From the NCBI RefSeq assembly GCF_003947455.1, contig NZ_QHJH01000044.1:1-45859 (forward strand): a stretch of 45,859 bases of DNA. Reading direction: 5' to 3'. The position numbers and the translations under genes are program-made. Origin of the DNA: Streptomyces sp. WAC 04229 (lineage in GTDB: Bacteria; Actinomycetota; Actinomycetes; Streptomycetales; Streptomycetaceae). Positions within the stretch are counted from its first letter, which is position 1. Each line of letters starts with the position of its first letter. Under the pieces are notes generated by a model. That model had not been told where the DNA came from. It made no database searches and worked only from the letters and a program-made list of their open reading frames with translations. This document shows, piece by piece, positions 15,801 through 26,755 of the stretch.

Positions 15801-18800
15801 GAGCCGGCCAGCTGGGCCTGGAAGAACAGGCCCCGCTGGAGGGGGGTGACCGGCGCGGTGCGCTCGGCGGTCCCGGCGGCGTCCGCGATCTGTCCGAGTG
15901 CCGTCAGCCAGTGCCCGGTGATCGCGTCGGGGACGCCCTCGGCGAGGGTGAACTCCGCGTGCAGGGCGCCGGTGGCCGCGTCGGTCCACGCGTTCACCTC
16001 GACGGCGTACGGGCTGTGACCGTTCTCGCCGGTCAGGCGGGGCACCTCGGATTCACCGCCGCGGCCCAGGTAGTTGAACAGCACCTGCGGGTGGGTGTCG
16101 AAGAGCGGGGCGGTCTGCGGATTGAGGTACCTGAGCCGGCCGTAGGCGGCGTGCGCGTCCTCGTCGGGCTGCCGTTCGGTGATCTCGTGCGCGGCGGCGA
16201 CGGGGTCGGTGTGCGGGGTGAGCCGTACCGGCGCGATGGCGGTGAACCAGCCGACGGTGCGGGTGTAGTCGTGGTGTGCGAGGGCCGGGACGCGGCCGTG
16301 CCGCTCCAGGTCGATCGCCAGGTCGGTGGGCGTCGCCTGGACTCGGGTGAGTGCCGCGCGCAGCGCGCCGCACAGCAGCTCGGTGAGACCGAGGCCGAGC
16401 GCGGCGGGCGCGGTACGCGTCAGGCGTTCGCCCACCTCGGGCGGGAGGACGGCCGTGGTCTCGCGCAGCCCCGTGGCCGGGGGCAGGGGCGTGGGGGCCG
16501 CGAGTGTGGTGAGCCAGTGGTCCAGGTCCTCGACGGCGGTGGCGGACCGGTACGTCAGCGCTTCGGCGTACTCGGCGTAGGAGGTGGTCGGCGGTGCCGG
16601 GGGCGTCCCGCGCAGGGCGTCGGCCAGGTCGTCCAGCAGGATCAGCCAGGACACCGCGTCCACGGCGAGGTGGTGGACGACGACGACCAGCGTGCGGCTC
16701 GTCTCCAGCCAGGTGAACGCGACGACCTCGCCGGACTCGGGGTCGAGTCGGCCGGCGGCCAGGTCGGCGGCGGCGGTCGCGTCGGTCCCGTCCGTGCGGA
16801 CGACCGTCACCTCGCGGTCGGGCTCCGTGGTCAGGGACCACACGCCGTGCCGGACGCGCAGGCACAGCCTGAGCGCCGGGTGCGCGCTCACGACGGCCTG
16901 TGCGGCGCGTCGCACGTCGGCGGGTCCGGCTTCCTCGGGGACGGTGAGCGTCCTGGCCTGGGCGAACCGGGTGAGCGGGCCGCCCAGTCGGCGTTGGCGC
17001 AGGATGATCGGTGTGAGGGGCAGCGGGCCGTCCTCGCGGGGAGCGGGTGCGGGGGGCTCGGGGTGCGTGGCGCCGGTCGCGGCGAGGTGGACCGCCAGGG
17101 CGCGCGGTGTCCTCAGCAGGAACACGTCGCGCGGAGTGAGCGGCAGGCCGAGCGCCCTGGCGCGGTTGATCACGGTGATGGCGACGATGCTGTCGCCGCC
17201 GGCGGTGAAGAAGTCGGTGTCGGCGTCCACGGCCGCGCCGGGCAGCGTTTCGGTGAAGATGCCGACGAGCGGGGCGAGGGCGTCGGCGCCCGGGTCCGTC
17301 ACCGGCGGCACTCCGGGCCGACGGGCCCCGGCCGGGTCCTTGGGCGGCATCGCGTCGCGGTGCGCCGAGGCGGCGCGCGCGGTCAGGGCCCCGCGGTCCA
17401 GCTTGCCGTTGACCGTCAGCGGGAGCGCGTCCACGGGCAGCACCCGGCCCGGCACCATGTGCGCGGGCAGCTTCGCCGCCAGGAGGGCGGTGAGGCCGTC
17501 GGGCACCCGGCCCACGACGTGGGCCACCAGGTGGTCGCCGGTGTCCGCCACCGTGACGGCCGCGTCCACGACCCCGTCGAGGTCCCGGAGCGCGGACTCC
17601 ACCTCGCCGGGCTCGATGCGGAACCCCTTGAGCTGCACCTGGTCGTCGGCGCGGCCCGCGAACTCCAGCTCGCCGTCGAGCGTGCGGCGGGCGAGATCGC
17701 CCGTGTGGTACATGCGGGAGCCGTCACCGGCGAAGGGGTCGGCCACGAAACGCCCGGCGGTGAGCCCCGGCCGGCCCAGGTAGCCCAGGGACACCTGGTC
17801 GCCCGCGACGTAGATGGCGCCCACCCGTCCCGGCGGTACCGGCCGGAGCCGGTCGTCGAGCAGGTGGGTGACCAGGCCGGGGATCGGGCCGCCGATGGGG
17901 CTGGCGTCGTCTCCGTGGCCGAAGTCCGCGTCGGTCAGGACCCGGTGGGTGACGTGGACCGTGGTCTCGGTGATGCCGTACATGTTGACCAGCTCGGGCG
18001 AGGCGGTGCCGTGCCGCTCGACCCAGCCGCGCAGGCGTCCCAGGTCCAGCGGTTCGCCGCCGAAGACGATCCGGCGCAGTGCGGGGAGGGGGCCGCCGGC
18101 GTGCCGGTCGGCCTCGGCGAACTGGTGGAAGGCGGAGGGCGTCTGGTTGAGCACGGTCACCTCGCGCTCGCGGACCAGCCGGTGGAAGTCGACCGGCGAA
18201 CGGGTCAGCGCGTAGTCGGGCACCAGCAGTTCGGCGCCGTGGGTCAGCGCGCCCCACAGTTCCCAGACCGCGAAGTCGAAGGAGAAGGAGTGGAACTGGA
18301 CCCACACGTCGTGCGGGCCGAACTCCATGGCGGGCCGCGTGCGGGCGAGCAGGGTCACCACGGCGGCGTGCGGGACGACGACGCCCTTGGGCCGGCCCGT
18401 CGAGCCGGAGGTGTAGATGACGTAGGCGGGGTCGCGCCAGTCGGCCTCCGGATCCGGCCCGGTGCCTGCCGGCGCCGGTACGGGCTCCTCTCCCTGTACG
18501 AGCACCCGGGCCGTGACGCCGGCGCGCTCCAGCAGCCGGGTGAAGCGGTCCCGCTGCTGCGGGGCCACGAGGACGACCTGCGGCGCGGCGTCGGCCAGGA
18601 CGTACTCCAGCCGCTCGTCCGGGTAGGCCAGGTCCAGCGGCACGTACGCTCCGCCCGCGCCGACCACCGCGACGAGGGCGACGACCTGTTCGACGGAACG
18701 GGGGACGGCGACGGCGACGCGTCGGCCCGGTGCCACGCCGGCCGCGCGCAGGACGGCGGCGAGATCGTCCTTGGCGTGCGCGAGTTCGCCGTAGGTGAGG

Positions 18801-21800
18801 GACCGGCTGGTGCCGTCGAGGGCGCACTGGGTGACGGCGGTGGCGGCGGGGTCGCGGCGTGCGGCGGCGTCGAAGAGCCCTCCCAGGGTGGCCGGGGCGA
18901 CCGGTTCGACGCGCGAGGACTCCGCATCGGCGAGGTGGCCGGCCGGGGCGTCCGGGCGGGTGAGCAGGCCGGTGAGGGTGCGGGTGAAGGTGTGCAGGAT
19001 GCGTCGGGCCCGGGCTTCGCGCAGCAGTTCGGCGTCGTGGATGAGGTTGAAGCGCGGTCGGCCCTCGGGGGTGCGCTCCACCACCAGGGTCAGGGGGTAG
19101 TGCGGGGCGCCCTCGTTCACGATGCCGGTGACGGCCAGCGTGTCGCCGGGGCGACGCAGGTCCGCGGTGTCGGTCGCGACGTCGAAGACCACGAGGGTGT
19201 CGAAGAGGGGTCCCGTGCCGGTCCGGCGGGTGATCCCGGCGAGCGGGACGTGCTGGTGCGGCAGGACCGCGCTCTGGTGCTCCCGGACGGCGGCGAGCAG
19301 GTCGCGTGCGGTCGTGGTGCCGGTCCACCGGGCGCGCAGGGGGATGGTGTTGATGAAGAGGCCGACCATGTCCTCGATGCCGGGCACGTCGGCGTCGCGC
19401 CCGGAGACCGTCGAGCCGAACACGACGTCGTCGCGGCCCAGGACGGAGCCCAGGGTCAGGGCCCAGGCGCCGTGCACGGCGACGCTGAGCGGCACGCCGG
19501 CCGCGCGGGCGGCGGCCTCGACGTCGGTCTCCGGCACCACGGCGGTGTCCGCGAAGCGGTCGGAGGGGGTGTGGCCCTCGGCGACCAGCGAAGGGCCGGG
19601 CAGCCCGGCGAGCTGCTCGCGCCAGACCCGGTCGCTCTCCTCGTCGTCGCGTGCGGCGAGGCGGCGCACGTGGTCGGGGAAGCCGCCGAGCGGGTGGACG
19701 GTGCCCGGCGCGTGGTACTCGGCGAGGAGGGCGCGCAGCATGGGCGGCACCGACCAGCCGTCGGCGATGATGTGGTGCACCGTCTGCACCAGGACGTGCC
19801 GGCCCCCGCCCGTGCGGACGAGGATGTACCGCATCAGCGGGCCGGCGGCCAGGTCGAACCCGGCACGGCGGTCGCGCTCGGCGTGCTCGCGGATCTCGTC
19901 GTCGGTGATGCCGGGGCGGTCGAGCACGGTGAAGGGCGCCCGGACGCCGTTCTCCAGGACGGAGACCACCCGGCCGTCGTCGAGGGCCGTGAACCGCGCG
20001 GCCAGGTTCGGGTACAGGCTGAGCAGGCGGGTGGCCGCCGTGGCGAGCCGGTCCGTGTCGACCTCGCCGTCCAGCGTCAGCAGTTGCTGCTCGACGTAGC
20101 TGCCGTTCGCCTCGTCGTCGTAGACCGAGTGGAAGTACAGGCCCTCCTGAAGGGGGGTCAGCGGGAGGATGTCCCGCAGCGCGGGTCCGTCCAGCGCGTC
20201 GACGTCGGCCTGGGTGAGGGACAGGGGCCGGAAGTCGCTGGGGGTGTGGCCGCCGCCGTCGAGTGCGGCCAGGCCGCTCAGCGCGTCCAGGTAGTAGCCG
20301 CCGAGGGTGGTGATGTCCGCGTCGGTGAACATGCCGTCGGGCCAGGAGACGGTGGTGACGAGCTGGTAGGCGCCGTCCGTGCCGGGTTCGGCGACGGCGT
20401 TGAACTCCAGGGGGCGCGGCAGGCGCATCCGCGGGTCGCGCTTCTCGCCCAGCTGTTCCGTGTTGCGGGCGAGCTGCCACTCGCCGGAGCCCCCGGCTGC
20501 GAACCGGCCGAGGTAGTTGAAGAGCACCTGGGGTGCCGGTGCGTCGAAGGAGACTTGGGCCAGGTGGCGGAGGGCGCCGTAGGAGACGCCGTTGTCGGGT
20601 ATGCGCGCGAGGTCTTCCTTCACGGCCTTGAGCGCGGTGGCCAGGTAGGCGGGTGCGGTCGGGTCGGGGGCGGTGCCGGGGTCCACGGTGACCGGGAAGA
20701 GCGTGGTGAACCAGCCGACGGTCCGGGAGAGGTCGGGCTCGAAGCCGGCGGACGGGGCGACGAAGCGCCCCTCGCGGCCGTGGCCCTCCAGCTCGATGTG
20801 CGCGAAGGTCTGGGCCTGGCCGCGGTCGCGGCGCCACCGGGCGAGGGCGACGGCGAGTGCGGTCAGCAGGACGTCGTTGACGCCCGCGTGGAATCGGGCG
20901 GGTGTCTCGCCGAGGACGGCGGCGGTGGCACCCGCGTCGAGCGACAGGGTGCGTACCCGTTCCCTCGCCACGGTGTCGGTCGCGGCCGGGGCGCGGCGGC
21001 CCAGCGGTTCGTCGGGGCCCGGCAGCGGGCGCCGGAAGGGGGCGCTGTCGGCGTCGAAGGCGGCGCGCTCCAGCAGCTGGGTCCAGCGCCGGAACGACGT
21101 CCCCTCGGGGGGAAGGCCGACGGGTGCGCCCGTGGAGAACCGCTGCCAGGCCGTGGCCAGGTCCTCCATGAGCACCCGCCAGGACACGCCGTCGATCACG
21201 GCGTGGTGGACGACCACGACCAACTGCCGTGCCGCGCGCCGCCAGACGGCGCTCAGCATGGCGCCGGACTCGGGGTCCAGTGCTTCGGTGGCGAGGGTGA
21301 CGCACGCGTCGAGGGGCCGGTCGCTCTCCTGCCAGAGGGGGGCGGCCGGGGCCGCGTCGGGGATGTCGAAACCCCAGCGGTCGCCGCGCACCAGCCGGGC
21401 GCGGAGCATGGGGTGGCGGCCGGTCAGGGCGGTGAGGACCGCGTCGAGGGCGTCCGGCCCGAGGTCGGCCGGGGTGTTCAGGACGACCGACTGCACGAAG
21501 CCGTCGACGGCGTCGGTGGTCTCACCGAGCCACTGCACGATGGGCGACCCCGCCACGGTGCCGGTCGGGACGTCGCGGTGGTCCACGGCCGTGGTGTCCT
21601 CGCGGCTCGCCACGGCGGCCAGCGCTCCCACGGTGCTGTGGGTGAAGATCTGCCGGGCCGTGACGTAGAGGCCCGCCTCGCGCAGCGCGCCGAGCAGGGA
21701 GATCGCCAGGATGCTGTCCCCGCCGAGCTGGAAGAAGTCCTGGTCGACACCGACCTCGTCCAGGCCCAGGAGCGCCGCGACCGCCGCGCACACCGCGCGT

Positions 21801-23761
21801 TCGTTCTCGGTGGCGGGCGGCACGGACGCCGCGGCACCGGTCACGGGCTCCGGCAGGGCGTGGCGGTCGATCTTGCCGTTGGCGGTGAGCGGGAACCCGG
21901 TCGTCACGACGACGTGGGTGGGCACCATGTACTCCACCATGTGCGCGCCGGCCCACGCCTTGACGTCGTCGGCACGGAGGTCCTCGTGGCCGGCGGCGGG
22001 GATGACGTAGCCCACGAGGTAGGTGCCGCCCGCGGCGTTCTTCCTGGCGACGACGCAGGTGTGGCGCACTCCGGGGTGTTCCGCGAGGCCGATCTCGACG
22101 TCCTCGATCTCCAGGCGCATGCCGCGGATCTTGACCTGGTTGTCGGCGCGGCCGAGGAAGTCCAGCGAGCCGTCGGGGGCGTAGCGGGCGAGGTCTCCGG
22201 TGCGGTAGAGCCTGGATCCGTCGTCGGCGAAGGGGTTGGCCACGAACCGGGACGCGGTCAGGCCGGGCGCGCCCACGTACCCGCGGCCCAGGAGGAAGCC
22301 GCCGACGTACAGTTCGCCGCCGATGCCGACCGGGACGGGGCGCAGTTCGTCGTCGAGGACGTAGAGCTGGGTGTTGGGGTTGGCCTTTCCGATGGACGTC
22401 GACAGGCGTTCCGCCGCGCCCCGGTAGACCACGTGGGAGACGCCGATGGTCGTCTCCGCCGGGCCGTAGCCGTGGTAGAGGGGGATGTCGAGCCTGGTGC
22501 GGAAGCGTTCGTACAGCTCGGGGGTCAGCACCTCGCCGCCGCACCACACGTGGCGCAGGCTGTCGAGTCGCCCGGAGTCGCCCGCCATCTCCAGCAGGAC
22601 GTCCAGCATGGACGAGACGAGGTAGGTGAAGGTGACGCGCTGTTCGGCGATGACGCCGAGCAGGTGGTGGGGGTCGCGTTCGCCGCCCGGGCGCAGGACC
22701 ACGAGCCGGCCGCCGCGGACCAGCGGCAGGAAGATCTCGTTGACGGAGATGTCGAAGGACAGCGGCGCCTTGAACAGCGACACGTCGTCGGGGCCGAAGC
22801 CCAGGATGTCCTGGGCCTGCCACAGCAGCCGTTCGCTGATCGCCTCGTGGCGGATCATGGCGCCCTTGGGCCGTCCGGTCGACCCGGACGTGAAGATGAC
22901 GTAGGCGAGGGCGTCGCCCCGGACGGAGGTCTCCGGCGCCTCGGCGGGGTGGGCCCCGTAGCGCCAGTCGCCGAGGTCGACGGCGAGGGCCTCCGGTTCG
23001 TCCGGGGCGTGTTCGCCGGTGGCGTTGAGCTGTACGACGACCCCGGCGTCCTCGATGACGACGGCCCGGCGCTCGGCCGGCCAGTGCGGATCGAGCGGTA
23101 CGAACGCGCAGCCCGCCCGGAGCACGGCGAGCAGCCCGACGACCATGTCTGCGGAGCGCTCCAGGGAGATGCCCACGGCCTGTTCCGCGGTCAGCCCGCG
23201 TCCGGCCAGCCGGTGGGCCAGCTGGGCCGACATGTCCGCCGTCTGACGGTAGGTCAGTGAGCGGTGCTCGTCGACCACCGCGATGGCGTCCGGTCTGGTG
23301 CGCGCCTGGGCGAGGAACATCTCCACGAGCGTGGGACGCGCCCGCTCGACGTCGGTGTCGTTCCAGGCGGCCAGGGTCGCCAGCCGGGCCGCCGGGCCGG
23401 AGGGGCCGATGGTGCCGAGGGGCCGGTCCGGGAAGTCGGCCAGGTCGTCGAGCGCGAGCTGCGCGTCGTCCGGTACGACGCCGTCCGGGAGAGAGATGCT
23501 CCGGCCGTCCGCCGCGACCTCCCAACCACCGGGCGTGGCGCCTCCGTTGGCGACCCAGCCGAGCACGTCGCCGAAGAGGGTGCCCGCGGTGAGGTCGAGT
23601 CCGGCGGGGCTCCGGCCCGTCGCCCAGTACGACAGTCCGATGGCGCACGCCGCGGCGACGGTCCGGTCGGCGAAGTCCCCGGTGCGCCTGCGGATGTCGT
23701 TCAGGTGCCGCGGGGAAAGCAGTACGAGACGAGCGGTCGGTTCCATCATCGAAGAATCCAC
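12800..23761 (-). CDS. cchH: Coelichelin non-ribosomal peptide synthetase CchH
   Basis: 3653 residues from GTG 23761 (GGAAGG at 23764-23769). Order: about 120 non-catalytic residues, A1, PCP1 (GGDS, Ser about 683), E1 (HHAVIDG, about 852), C2 (HHIIADG, about 1329), A2 (core [11 protein letters not shown] about 1780), PCP2 (GGDS, about 2191), E2 (HHLAVDA, about 2363), C3 (HLLLWDG, about 2763), A3 (core about 3210), PCP3 (GGHS, Ser about 3613). Pocket codes are DINYWGGIGK (formyl-hydroxyornithine), DFWNVGMVHK (Thr) and DMENLGLINK (hydroxyornithine). Both GGDS carriers precede epimerases, fitting D-hfOrn and D-allo-Thr. There is no thioesterase, so the tetrapeptide made by three modules needs iteration and separate release. 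It overlaps cchI and has its own iron boxes. Confidence 0.97.
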   Translation of the reverse strand: MDSSMMEPTARLVLLSPRHLNDIRRRTGDFADRTVAAACAIGLSYWATGRSPAGLDLTAGTLFGDVLGWVANGGATPGGWEVAADGRSISLPDGVVPDDAQLALDDLADFPDRPLGTIGPSGPAARLATLAAWNDTDVERARPTLVEMFLAQARTRPDAIAVVDEHRSLTYRQTADMSAQLAHRLAGRGLTAEQAVGISLERSADMVVGLLAVLRAGCAFVPLDPHWPAERRAVVIEDAGVVVQLNATGEHAPDEPEALAVDLGDWRYGAHPAEAPETSVRGDALAYVIFTSGSTGRPKGAMIRHEAISERLLWQAQDILGFGPDDVSLFKAPLSFDISVNEIFLPLVRGGRLVVLRPGGERDPHHLLGVIAEQRVTFTYLVSSMLDVLLEMAGDSGRLDSLRHVWCGGEVLTPELYERFRTRLDIPLYHGYGPAETTIGVSHVVYRGAAERLSTSIGKANPNTQLYVLDDELRPVPVGIGGELYVGGFLLGRGYVGAPGLTASRFVANPFADDGSRLYRTGDLARYAPDGSLDFLGRADNQVKIRGMRLEIEDVEIGLAEHPGVRHTCVVARKNAAGGTYLVGYVIPAAGHEDLRADDVKAWAGAHMVEYMVPTHVVVTTGFPLTANGKIDRHALPEPVTGAAASVPPATENERAVCAAVAALLGLDEVGVDQDFFQLGGDSILAISLLGALREAGLYVTARQIFTHSTVGALAAVASREDTTAVDHRDVPTGTVAGSPIVQWLGETTDAVDGFVQSVVLNTPADLGPDALDAVLTALTGRHPMLRARLVRGDRWGFDIPDAAPAAPLWQESDRPLDACVTLATEALDPESGAMLSAVWRRAARQLVVVVHHAVIDGVSWRVLMEDLATAWQRFSTGAPVGLPPEGTSFRRWTQLLERAAFDADSAPFRRPLPGPDEPLGRRAPAATDTVARERVRTLSLDAGATAAVLGETPARFHAGVNDVLLTALAVALARWRRDRGQAQTFAHIELEGHGREGRFVAPSAGFEPDLSRTVGWFTTLFPVTVDPGTAPDPTAPAYLATALKAVKEDLARIPDNGVSYGALRHLAQVSFDAPAPQVLFNYLGRFAAGGSGEWQLARNTEQLGEKRDPRMRLPRPLEFNAVAEPGTDGAYQLVTTVSWPDGMFTDADITTLGGYYLDALSGLAALDGGGHTPSDFRPLSLTQADVDALDGPALRDILPLTPLQEGLYFHSVYDDEANGSYVEQQLLTLDGEVDTDRLATAATRLLSLYPNLAARFTALDDGRVVSVLENGVRAPFTVLDRPGITDDEIREHAERDRRAGFDLAAGPLMRYILVRTGGGRHVLVQTVHHIIADGWSVPPMLRALLAEYHAPGTVHPLGGFPDHVRRLAARDDEESDRVWREQLAGLPGPSLVAEGHTPSDRFADTAVVPETDVEAAARAAGVPLSVAVHGAWALTLGSVLGRDDVVFGSTVSGRDADVPGIEDMVGLFINTIPLRARWTGTTTARDLLAAVREHQSAVLPHQHVPLAGITRRTGTGPLFDTLVVFDVATDTADLRRPGDTLAVTGIVNEGAPHYPLTLVVERTPEGRPRFNLIHDAELLREARARRILHTFTRTLTGLLTRPDAPAGHLADAESSRVEPVAPATLGGLFDAAARRDPAATAVTQCALDGTSRSLTYGELAHAKDDLAAVLRAAGVAPGRRVAVAVPRSVEQVVALVAVVGAGGAYVPLDLAYPDERLEYVLADAAPQVVLVAPQQRDRFTRLLERAGVTARVLVQGEEPVPAPAGTGPDPEADWRDPAYVIYTSGSTGRPKGVVVPHAAVVTLLARTRPAMEFGPHDVWVQFHSFSFDFAVWELWGALTHGAELLVPDYALTRSPVDFHRLVREREVTVLNQTPSAFHQFAEADRHAGGPLPALRRIVFGGEPLDLGRLRGWVERHGTASPELVNMYGITETTVHVTHRVLTDADFGHGDDASPIGGPIPGLVTHLLDDRLRPVPPGRVGAIYVAGDQVSLGYLGRPGLTAGRFVADPFAGDGSRMYHTGDLARRTLDGELEFAGRADDQVQLKGFRIEPGEVESALRDLDGVVDAAVTVADTGDHLVAHVVGRVPDGLTALLAAKLPAHMVPGRVLPVDALPLTVNGKLDRGALTARAASAHRDAMPPKDPAGARRPGVPPVTDPGADALAPLVGIFTETLPGAAVDADTDFFTAGGDSIVAITVINRARALGLPLTPRDVFLLRTPRALAVHLAATGATHPEPPAPAPREDGPLPLTPIILRQRRLGGPLTRFAQARTLTVPEEAGPADVRRAAQAVVSAHPALRLCLRVRHGVWSLTTEPDREVTVVRTDGTDATAAADLAAGRLDPESGEVVAFTWLETSRTLVVVVHHLAVDAVSWLILLDDLADALRGTPPAPPTTSYAEYAEALTYRSATAVEDLDHWLTTLAAPTPLPPATGLRETTAVLPPEVGERLTRTAPAALGLGLTELLCGALRAALTRVQATPTDLAIDLERHGRVPALAHHDYTRTVGWFTAIAPVRLTPHTDPVAAAHEITERQPDEDAHAAYGRLRYLNPQTAPLFDTHPQVLFNYLGRGGESEVPRLTGENGHSPYAVEVNAWTDAATGALHAEFTLAEGVPDAITGHWLTALGQIADAAGTAERTAPVTPLQRGLFFQAQLAGSTGHYVAQSYFTFERRLDTDALAEAMAFVIARHPAVGAGFTTDADGAPVQVLAAGRRVAVRTVDAATDAEVEALRLADRDTGFDPGEPPLIRLTVVRLPDDRDGLLLSYHLLLWDGWSREIVLRDLFDAYRAVLAGTLPVPVPATPGFEDHVRALAAKDPAASERFWAEHLAGLPGPTLLAGPAPALADDLPRALVHTLGAEESELLRAAARTHGVTLNSVLTGAFGLLLAARTGRTDAVFGVTVSGRDGEGLADIVGVLLNTVPTWTRARPHDTVRDYLTAVQTARVEAMEHEHLGLGEIQRAGGHDTLFDNLFVLQNFLDLDAFAEMNARHGITSVRADDSTHYPFTWVVTPGDRFTVKLEYRDHDTAHARRLLDDYLRVLDDLARSTGPVGALPGLGSEPRPVERTDVGTDTVVDRFDRAADHDPQRVALVADGSTMTFAELRDRSRAVAGVLAGRGIGPETNVAIAVPRSLDSIVALFAVLRVGAAYVPLELDHPDERIAAIVADARPDVTLTVSAVSPRLTGDLIELDRPLPEAEPYRTFAPDDPRRLRHPAYTIYTSGSTGKPKGVVTEYAGLTNMLVNHQRRIFEPVLAEHGHRTFRIAHTVSFAFDMSWEELLWLADGHEVHICDEELRRDAPRLVEYCIRHGIDVVNVTPTYAQQLVAEGLLDDPARRPALVLLGGEAVTPGLWQRLAETEGTVGYNLYGPTEYTINTLGVGTFECQDPVVGVAIDNTDVYVLDPWLRPLPDGVPGELYVSGIGIARGYLGQPAQTAHRFVACPFGAPGARMYRTGDLVLRRPDGNLTYLGRTDQQVKIRGHRVELGEVEAVFTAHPAVRFVAAVAQPDPQVDGAHRLAAYLVLDGADLAEVAAEVGAGLPDFLRPTHYAQVDAIPLTVNGKADTKALPEAKPLGALTTAGERGPRTETETTVCEFFAEALDLDDDEVSAVSDFTALGGHSMLAVRLTGLLRREYGPVITIRDLLTLRTPEAIARHLDEES

Positions 23762-23775
23762 GCCCTTCCAAGGAA

Positions 23776-23809
23776 TGAAGGCAGGCTAACCTAACTAAGG
23801 CTTGCCTAA
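23776..23809 (-). promoter_or_regulatory. Two overlapping iron boxes before cchH
   Basis: Plus-strand 23776-23794 contains GGCTAACCTAA and matches 15 of 19 iron-box positions. The next, 23791-23809 (containing GGCTTGCCTAA), matches about 13 of 19 and overlaps it by 4 bp. They sit 15-48 bp upstream of the cchH start, inside the 58-bp gap to the cchG stop, and give cchHI its own iron-controlled promoter. Confidence 0.8.
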
Positions 23810-23819
23810 CCACCCTTGT

Positions 23820-25607
23820 CTAACTGCCCTCTCTCCAGGCCCGCCACAGCCGCGCGTACCGGCCGCCCAGCGCCACCAGTTCCTCGTGCGTCCCCTCCTC
23901 CACGACCCGCCCGGCGTCCAGGACGGCGATCCGGTCCGCCGCCATCGCCTGGGTGAGCCGGTGCGCCACGAACAGCGTGGTCCGCCCGGCGCACGCGGCG
24001 AGCACGGCCCGTTCCAGCTCGGCGGCGCCCTCGCTGCCCGCCTCCGCCGTGGACTCGTCCAGCACCACCACGGGTGAGCGGCTCAACACCAGCCGGGCGA
24101 GGGCGACCTGGGCGACCTTGGTCACGTCGAGGCGCTCACCGCCCTCCCCCACCAGGGTGTCCAGTCCCTCGGGCAGGGTGTCGACCCACCGGTCCGCGCC
24201 CACCGTCCGCAGGGCGTCGGCGAGTTCGGCGTCGGTGGCCTCCGGCGCGGCCAGCCGCAGGTCGTCGGCGAGCGGCCCGGAGAACACGTGTGTCTCCTGG
24301 GTGAGGATGGTCACCAGGGACCGCGCCCCGGCCTCGTCCAGTCCGGCCAGGTCGGTCGTCCCGACCCGCACCGCCCCCGCCTGCGGAGTCCCGATGCCCG
24401 CGATCAGCGCGGCCAGCGTCGTCTTCCCCGCGCCCGTGGCGCCGACCAGGGCGAGCGAACCGCCGGCGGGGATCGTCAGGTCGACGTCCCTGAGCACCGG
24501 CTCCTCGGCGCCCGGGTAGGTGAACGTCAGCCCCTCCACCCGCACCGGGTGCGCCCCGGCCGCCGCGGGCCCGACGGAGGCGTCGCCCACCAGCCGGTCC
24601 TCGGCGTCCTCGCCAATCACCCCGACCAGCCGGGTCAGGCTCGCGCCCGACTTCTGCGCCTCGTCGAAGGTGAACATGATGGCGCCCAGCGGCGTGAACA
24701 GCCGGTGGAAGAGCAGCGGGGCCGCCGACACCTCGCCGAGCGTGGCGGCGTCGGCCTCCAGCAGGGCGTACCCGACCACCAGGATGAGCGTGAGACCGAT
24801 GAACTCGGCGCGGTTCTCCCGGCCGACGAACCGTCCGAAGAACCGGAACACCTCGATCCCGAGATCGCGCACCCGCCACGACTCACGGGTGACCTGCTCG
24901 CGGAAGGCGTCCTCCAGCCGGTACGCCCGCACCGTGTCGATGCCGTTGAGACCGCTGATCAGGGCCTGGGCGCGGTCGGCCTGGGCCACCCGCTGCCGCT
25001 GGTAGAGGGGGGCGGAGCGCGGGAGGTACCAGCGCAGGGCCAGCGCGTACGCGGGCAGCGCGCCCGCGCCCGCGAGACCGAGCCGCCAGTCCAGGCCGAA
25101 CATGCCGGCCGTGGCGATGACGACCAGCACCCCCGCCGAGAAGACCGTGGGCACGGCGGTACGGATGCCCTTGGACAGGACGGCCACGTCGTCGCCGACG
25201 CGGGACAGCACGTCGCCGCGGCCGACCTGTTCGACACGGGCGCTGGGCATGGCCAGCACCGCGCGGACGGCGCCCTCCCGCAGCCGGGCGAGCAGGTCGG
25301 CGCCGAGCCGCCCGATCAGGTACGTCGACACCGCGGTGGCGGCCGCGCCGAGCAGCGCGGCCGCCACCATCACGGCGCCGATCGTGACCAGGACCGAGCG
25401 CGACTCACCGCCCACCACCGCGTCGACCACCTGGCCGAGCAGCAGGACCGGGAGTACCTGGAGAGCCGCTCCGGCCACCGTGGTGAGTGCCGTGGCGAGG
25501 GTCAGCCACGGCACCTCACGGCAGTGCGCCCCGACCCAGCGGGTGGCTTCGCGTCCGGTCGCCGTACGCAGGGCGGCCGGGGCGACCCGGGTGTCCGTGA
25601 CGCTCAC
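23820..25607 (-). CDS. cchG: ABC half-transporter CchG with degenerate signature motif
   Basis: 595 residues. GTG 25607 starts 2 nt after the cchF stop, so the two are translationally coupled. The membrane domain (about residues 30-320) has the six-helix exporter fold (PVLLLGQVVDAVVGGES, GRGDVLSRVGDDVAVLSKGI). The nucleotide-binding domain has an intact Walker A (VGATGAGKTTLAAL, about 386), Q-loop (LTQETHVFSG), Walker B with catalytic Glu (VVVLDEST, about 512) and H-loop His (LFVAHRLT). Its signature, however, reads ERLDVTKVAQVALARL instead of LSGGQxQRxxxARA, and the D-loop lacks its Asp (STAEAG). These defects are the reverse of those in CchI, so the two should form a heterodimer. A coelichelin exporter is the usual proposal; import as in IrtAB is an alternative. 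Confidence 0.9.
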   Translation of the reverse strand: MSVTDTRVAPAALRTATGREATRWVGAHCREVPWLTLATALTTVAGAALQVLPVLLLGQVVDAVVGGESRSVLVTIGAVMVAAALLGAAATAVSTYLIGRLGADLLARLREGAVRAVLAMPSARVEQVGRGDVLSRVGDDVAVLSKGIRTAVPTVFSAGVLVVIATAGMFGLDWRLGLAGAGALPAYALALRWYLPRSAPLYQRQRVAQADRAQALISGLNGIDTVRAYRLEDAFREQVTRESWRVRDLGIEVFRFFGRFVGRENRAEFIGLTLILVVGYALLEADAATLGEVSAAPLLFHRLFTPLGAIMFTFDEAQKSGASLTRLVGVIGEDAEDRLVGDASVGPAAAGAHPVRVEGLTFTYPGAEEPVLRDVDLTIPAGGSLALVGATGAGKTTLAALIAGIGTPQAGAVRVGTTDLAGLDEAGARSLVTILTQETHVFSGPLADDLRLAAPEATDAELADALRTVGADRWVDTLPEGLDTLVGEGGERLDVTKVAQVALARLVLSRSPVVVLDESTAEAGSEGAAELERAVLAACAGRTTLFVAHRLTQAMAADRIAVLDAGRVVEEGTHEELVALGGRYARLWRAWREGS

Positions 25608-25609
25608 AC

Positions 25610-26665
25610 CTACCCGGCCGACTTGACGAGTTCGTCGACCGCGTACGGCATCGACAGCAGGGTGCCCTGGGAGATGGCCGCGCCGACCGCCGGGCCCTCG
25701 CTGTCCAGGAGGTAGGTCACCTTGCCGTTCTTGGCGGCGTCGAGGTTGGTGAAGAGCTTGAACTTCTTCAACGCGTCCTGGTCCGCCTTGTCGTTGATGA
25801 CGAAGACGCGGTCGACGTCGACCAGGTCGACGCGTTCGGGCGAGAGCGTGGTGTAGAAGTCGCCGCCGGCGACCTCGTCGATCTTGGTCTGGTACTTGAA
25901 GCCGATGCCCGTCAGCAGGCGTCCGCGCACGTCGGTGGAGGTGAAGGGGGCCACCGAGTCCTTGTACCAGGAGAGTGCGACGGCGGTCTGGTCCGCGAAC
26001 TCGGGGTGCGCCTTCTTGGCCGTGTCGAGCTTGCCCTGGATGTCGGTGACCATCTTCTCGCCCTCCTCGGCCTTGCCGAGGGCCTTGGCGATGTGCAGGG
26101 CGTTGTCCTGCCACGGGGCGCTGAACGGCTCCTTCTCCGCCTTGGTGCGTCCCACGGTCGGCGCGATCTTGGAGAGCTTGTCGTAGGCGGCCTGGTCGAC
26201 CTCGGAGTACACCGCGATGATCAGGTCGGGGCGCAGGGCGGCGATCTTCTCGAAGTTTGGGCCGGTGTCACCGTTCTTCATGACGACCTCGGGCTTGGCG
26301 TCGCCCCACTTCTCCTTCACCCACGGCCACTGGGTGTTGATGTCGGGGCTCCGACCCTCCGGGTTCGGGTACTGGTCGACCATGCCGACGGGCTTGACGC
26401 CGAAGGCCAGGACGGTCTGGTCGTCCGTGTAGCCGACGGTGACGACCCGCTCGGGCGCCTTGGCGACCTTCGTGGTTCCGAACGCGTGCTCCACGGTGAC
26501 GGGGAACGCGCCGGCGCCGGCGGTCGGCTTGTCGCCGCCCGCGCTGTCCGACGAGTCGTCCGAGTCGGAACCGCACCCCGCGAGGAGGCCGACGCCGAGC
26601 GCGGCGGCGGAGAGTGCCGCCGCCAGTCGTCGCCAGGGCGTCATACGCGTCGTTCTGAGGAGCAT
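25610..26665 (-). CDS. cchF: Ferri-siderophore binding lipoprotein CchF
   Basis: 351 residues, a Fe3+-hydroxamate type periplasmic-binding-fold lipoprotein (FecB/FepB class). The start is ATG 26665 with AAGGGAT upstream; an in-frame codon at 26719 would add 18 odd residues. The signal peptide ends in a lipobox LLAGC with Cys31, followed by a Ser/Asp linker (GSDSDDSSDSAGG). The binding fold follows: ERVVTVGYTDDQTVLAFGVK, then RPDLIIAVYSEVDQAAYDKL and DVDRVFVINDKAD. It captures ferri-coelichelin outside the membrane and hands it to CchC/CchD. It leads the cchF-cchG pair under a 16-of-19 iron box. Confidence 0.93.
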   Translation of the reverse strand: MLLRTTRMTPWRRLAAALSAAALGVGLLAGCGSDSDDSSDSAGGDKPTAGAGAFPVTVEHAFGTTKVAKAPERVVTVGYTDDQTVLAFGVKPVGMVDQYPNPEGRSPDINTQWPWVKEKWGDAKPEVVMKNGDTGPNFEKIAALRPDLIIAVYSEVDQAAYDKLSKIAPTVGRTKAEKEPFSAPWQDNALHIAKALGKAEEGEKMVTDIQGKLDTAKKAHPEFADQTAVALSWYKDSVAPFTSTDVRGRLLTGIGFKYQTKIDEVAGGDFYTTLSPERVDLVDVDRVFVINDKADQDALKKFKLFTNLDAAKNGKVTYLLDSEGPAVGAAISQGTLLSMPYAVDELVKSAG

Positions 26666-26736
26666 GCGGAGATCCCTTGCTGTCGCGCCGTCCACTGCGC
26701 CCCGTTCTGAGGGCAGCAAACCTTATCGCGCCTGAG

Positions 26737-26755
26737 TGAGGTTAGCCTACCCTCA
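26737..26755 (-). promoter_or_regulatory. Iron box of cchF
   Basis: On the minus strand, TGAGGGTAGGCTAACCTCA matches the iron-box consensus at 16 of 19 positions. It overlaps the TGA stop of cchE (26753-26755) and lies 72 bp before the cchF start, so cchF-cchG can be transcribed independently of cchE. Confidence 0.88.

Noticed and set aside
14138..23260. Very long open frame (about 3040 codons) on the plus strand opposite cchH
   Set aside because: It is the antisense shadow of the NRPS caused by high GC; composition is Gly/Val/Arg-rich without domains, and no ribosome site or promoter is seen.
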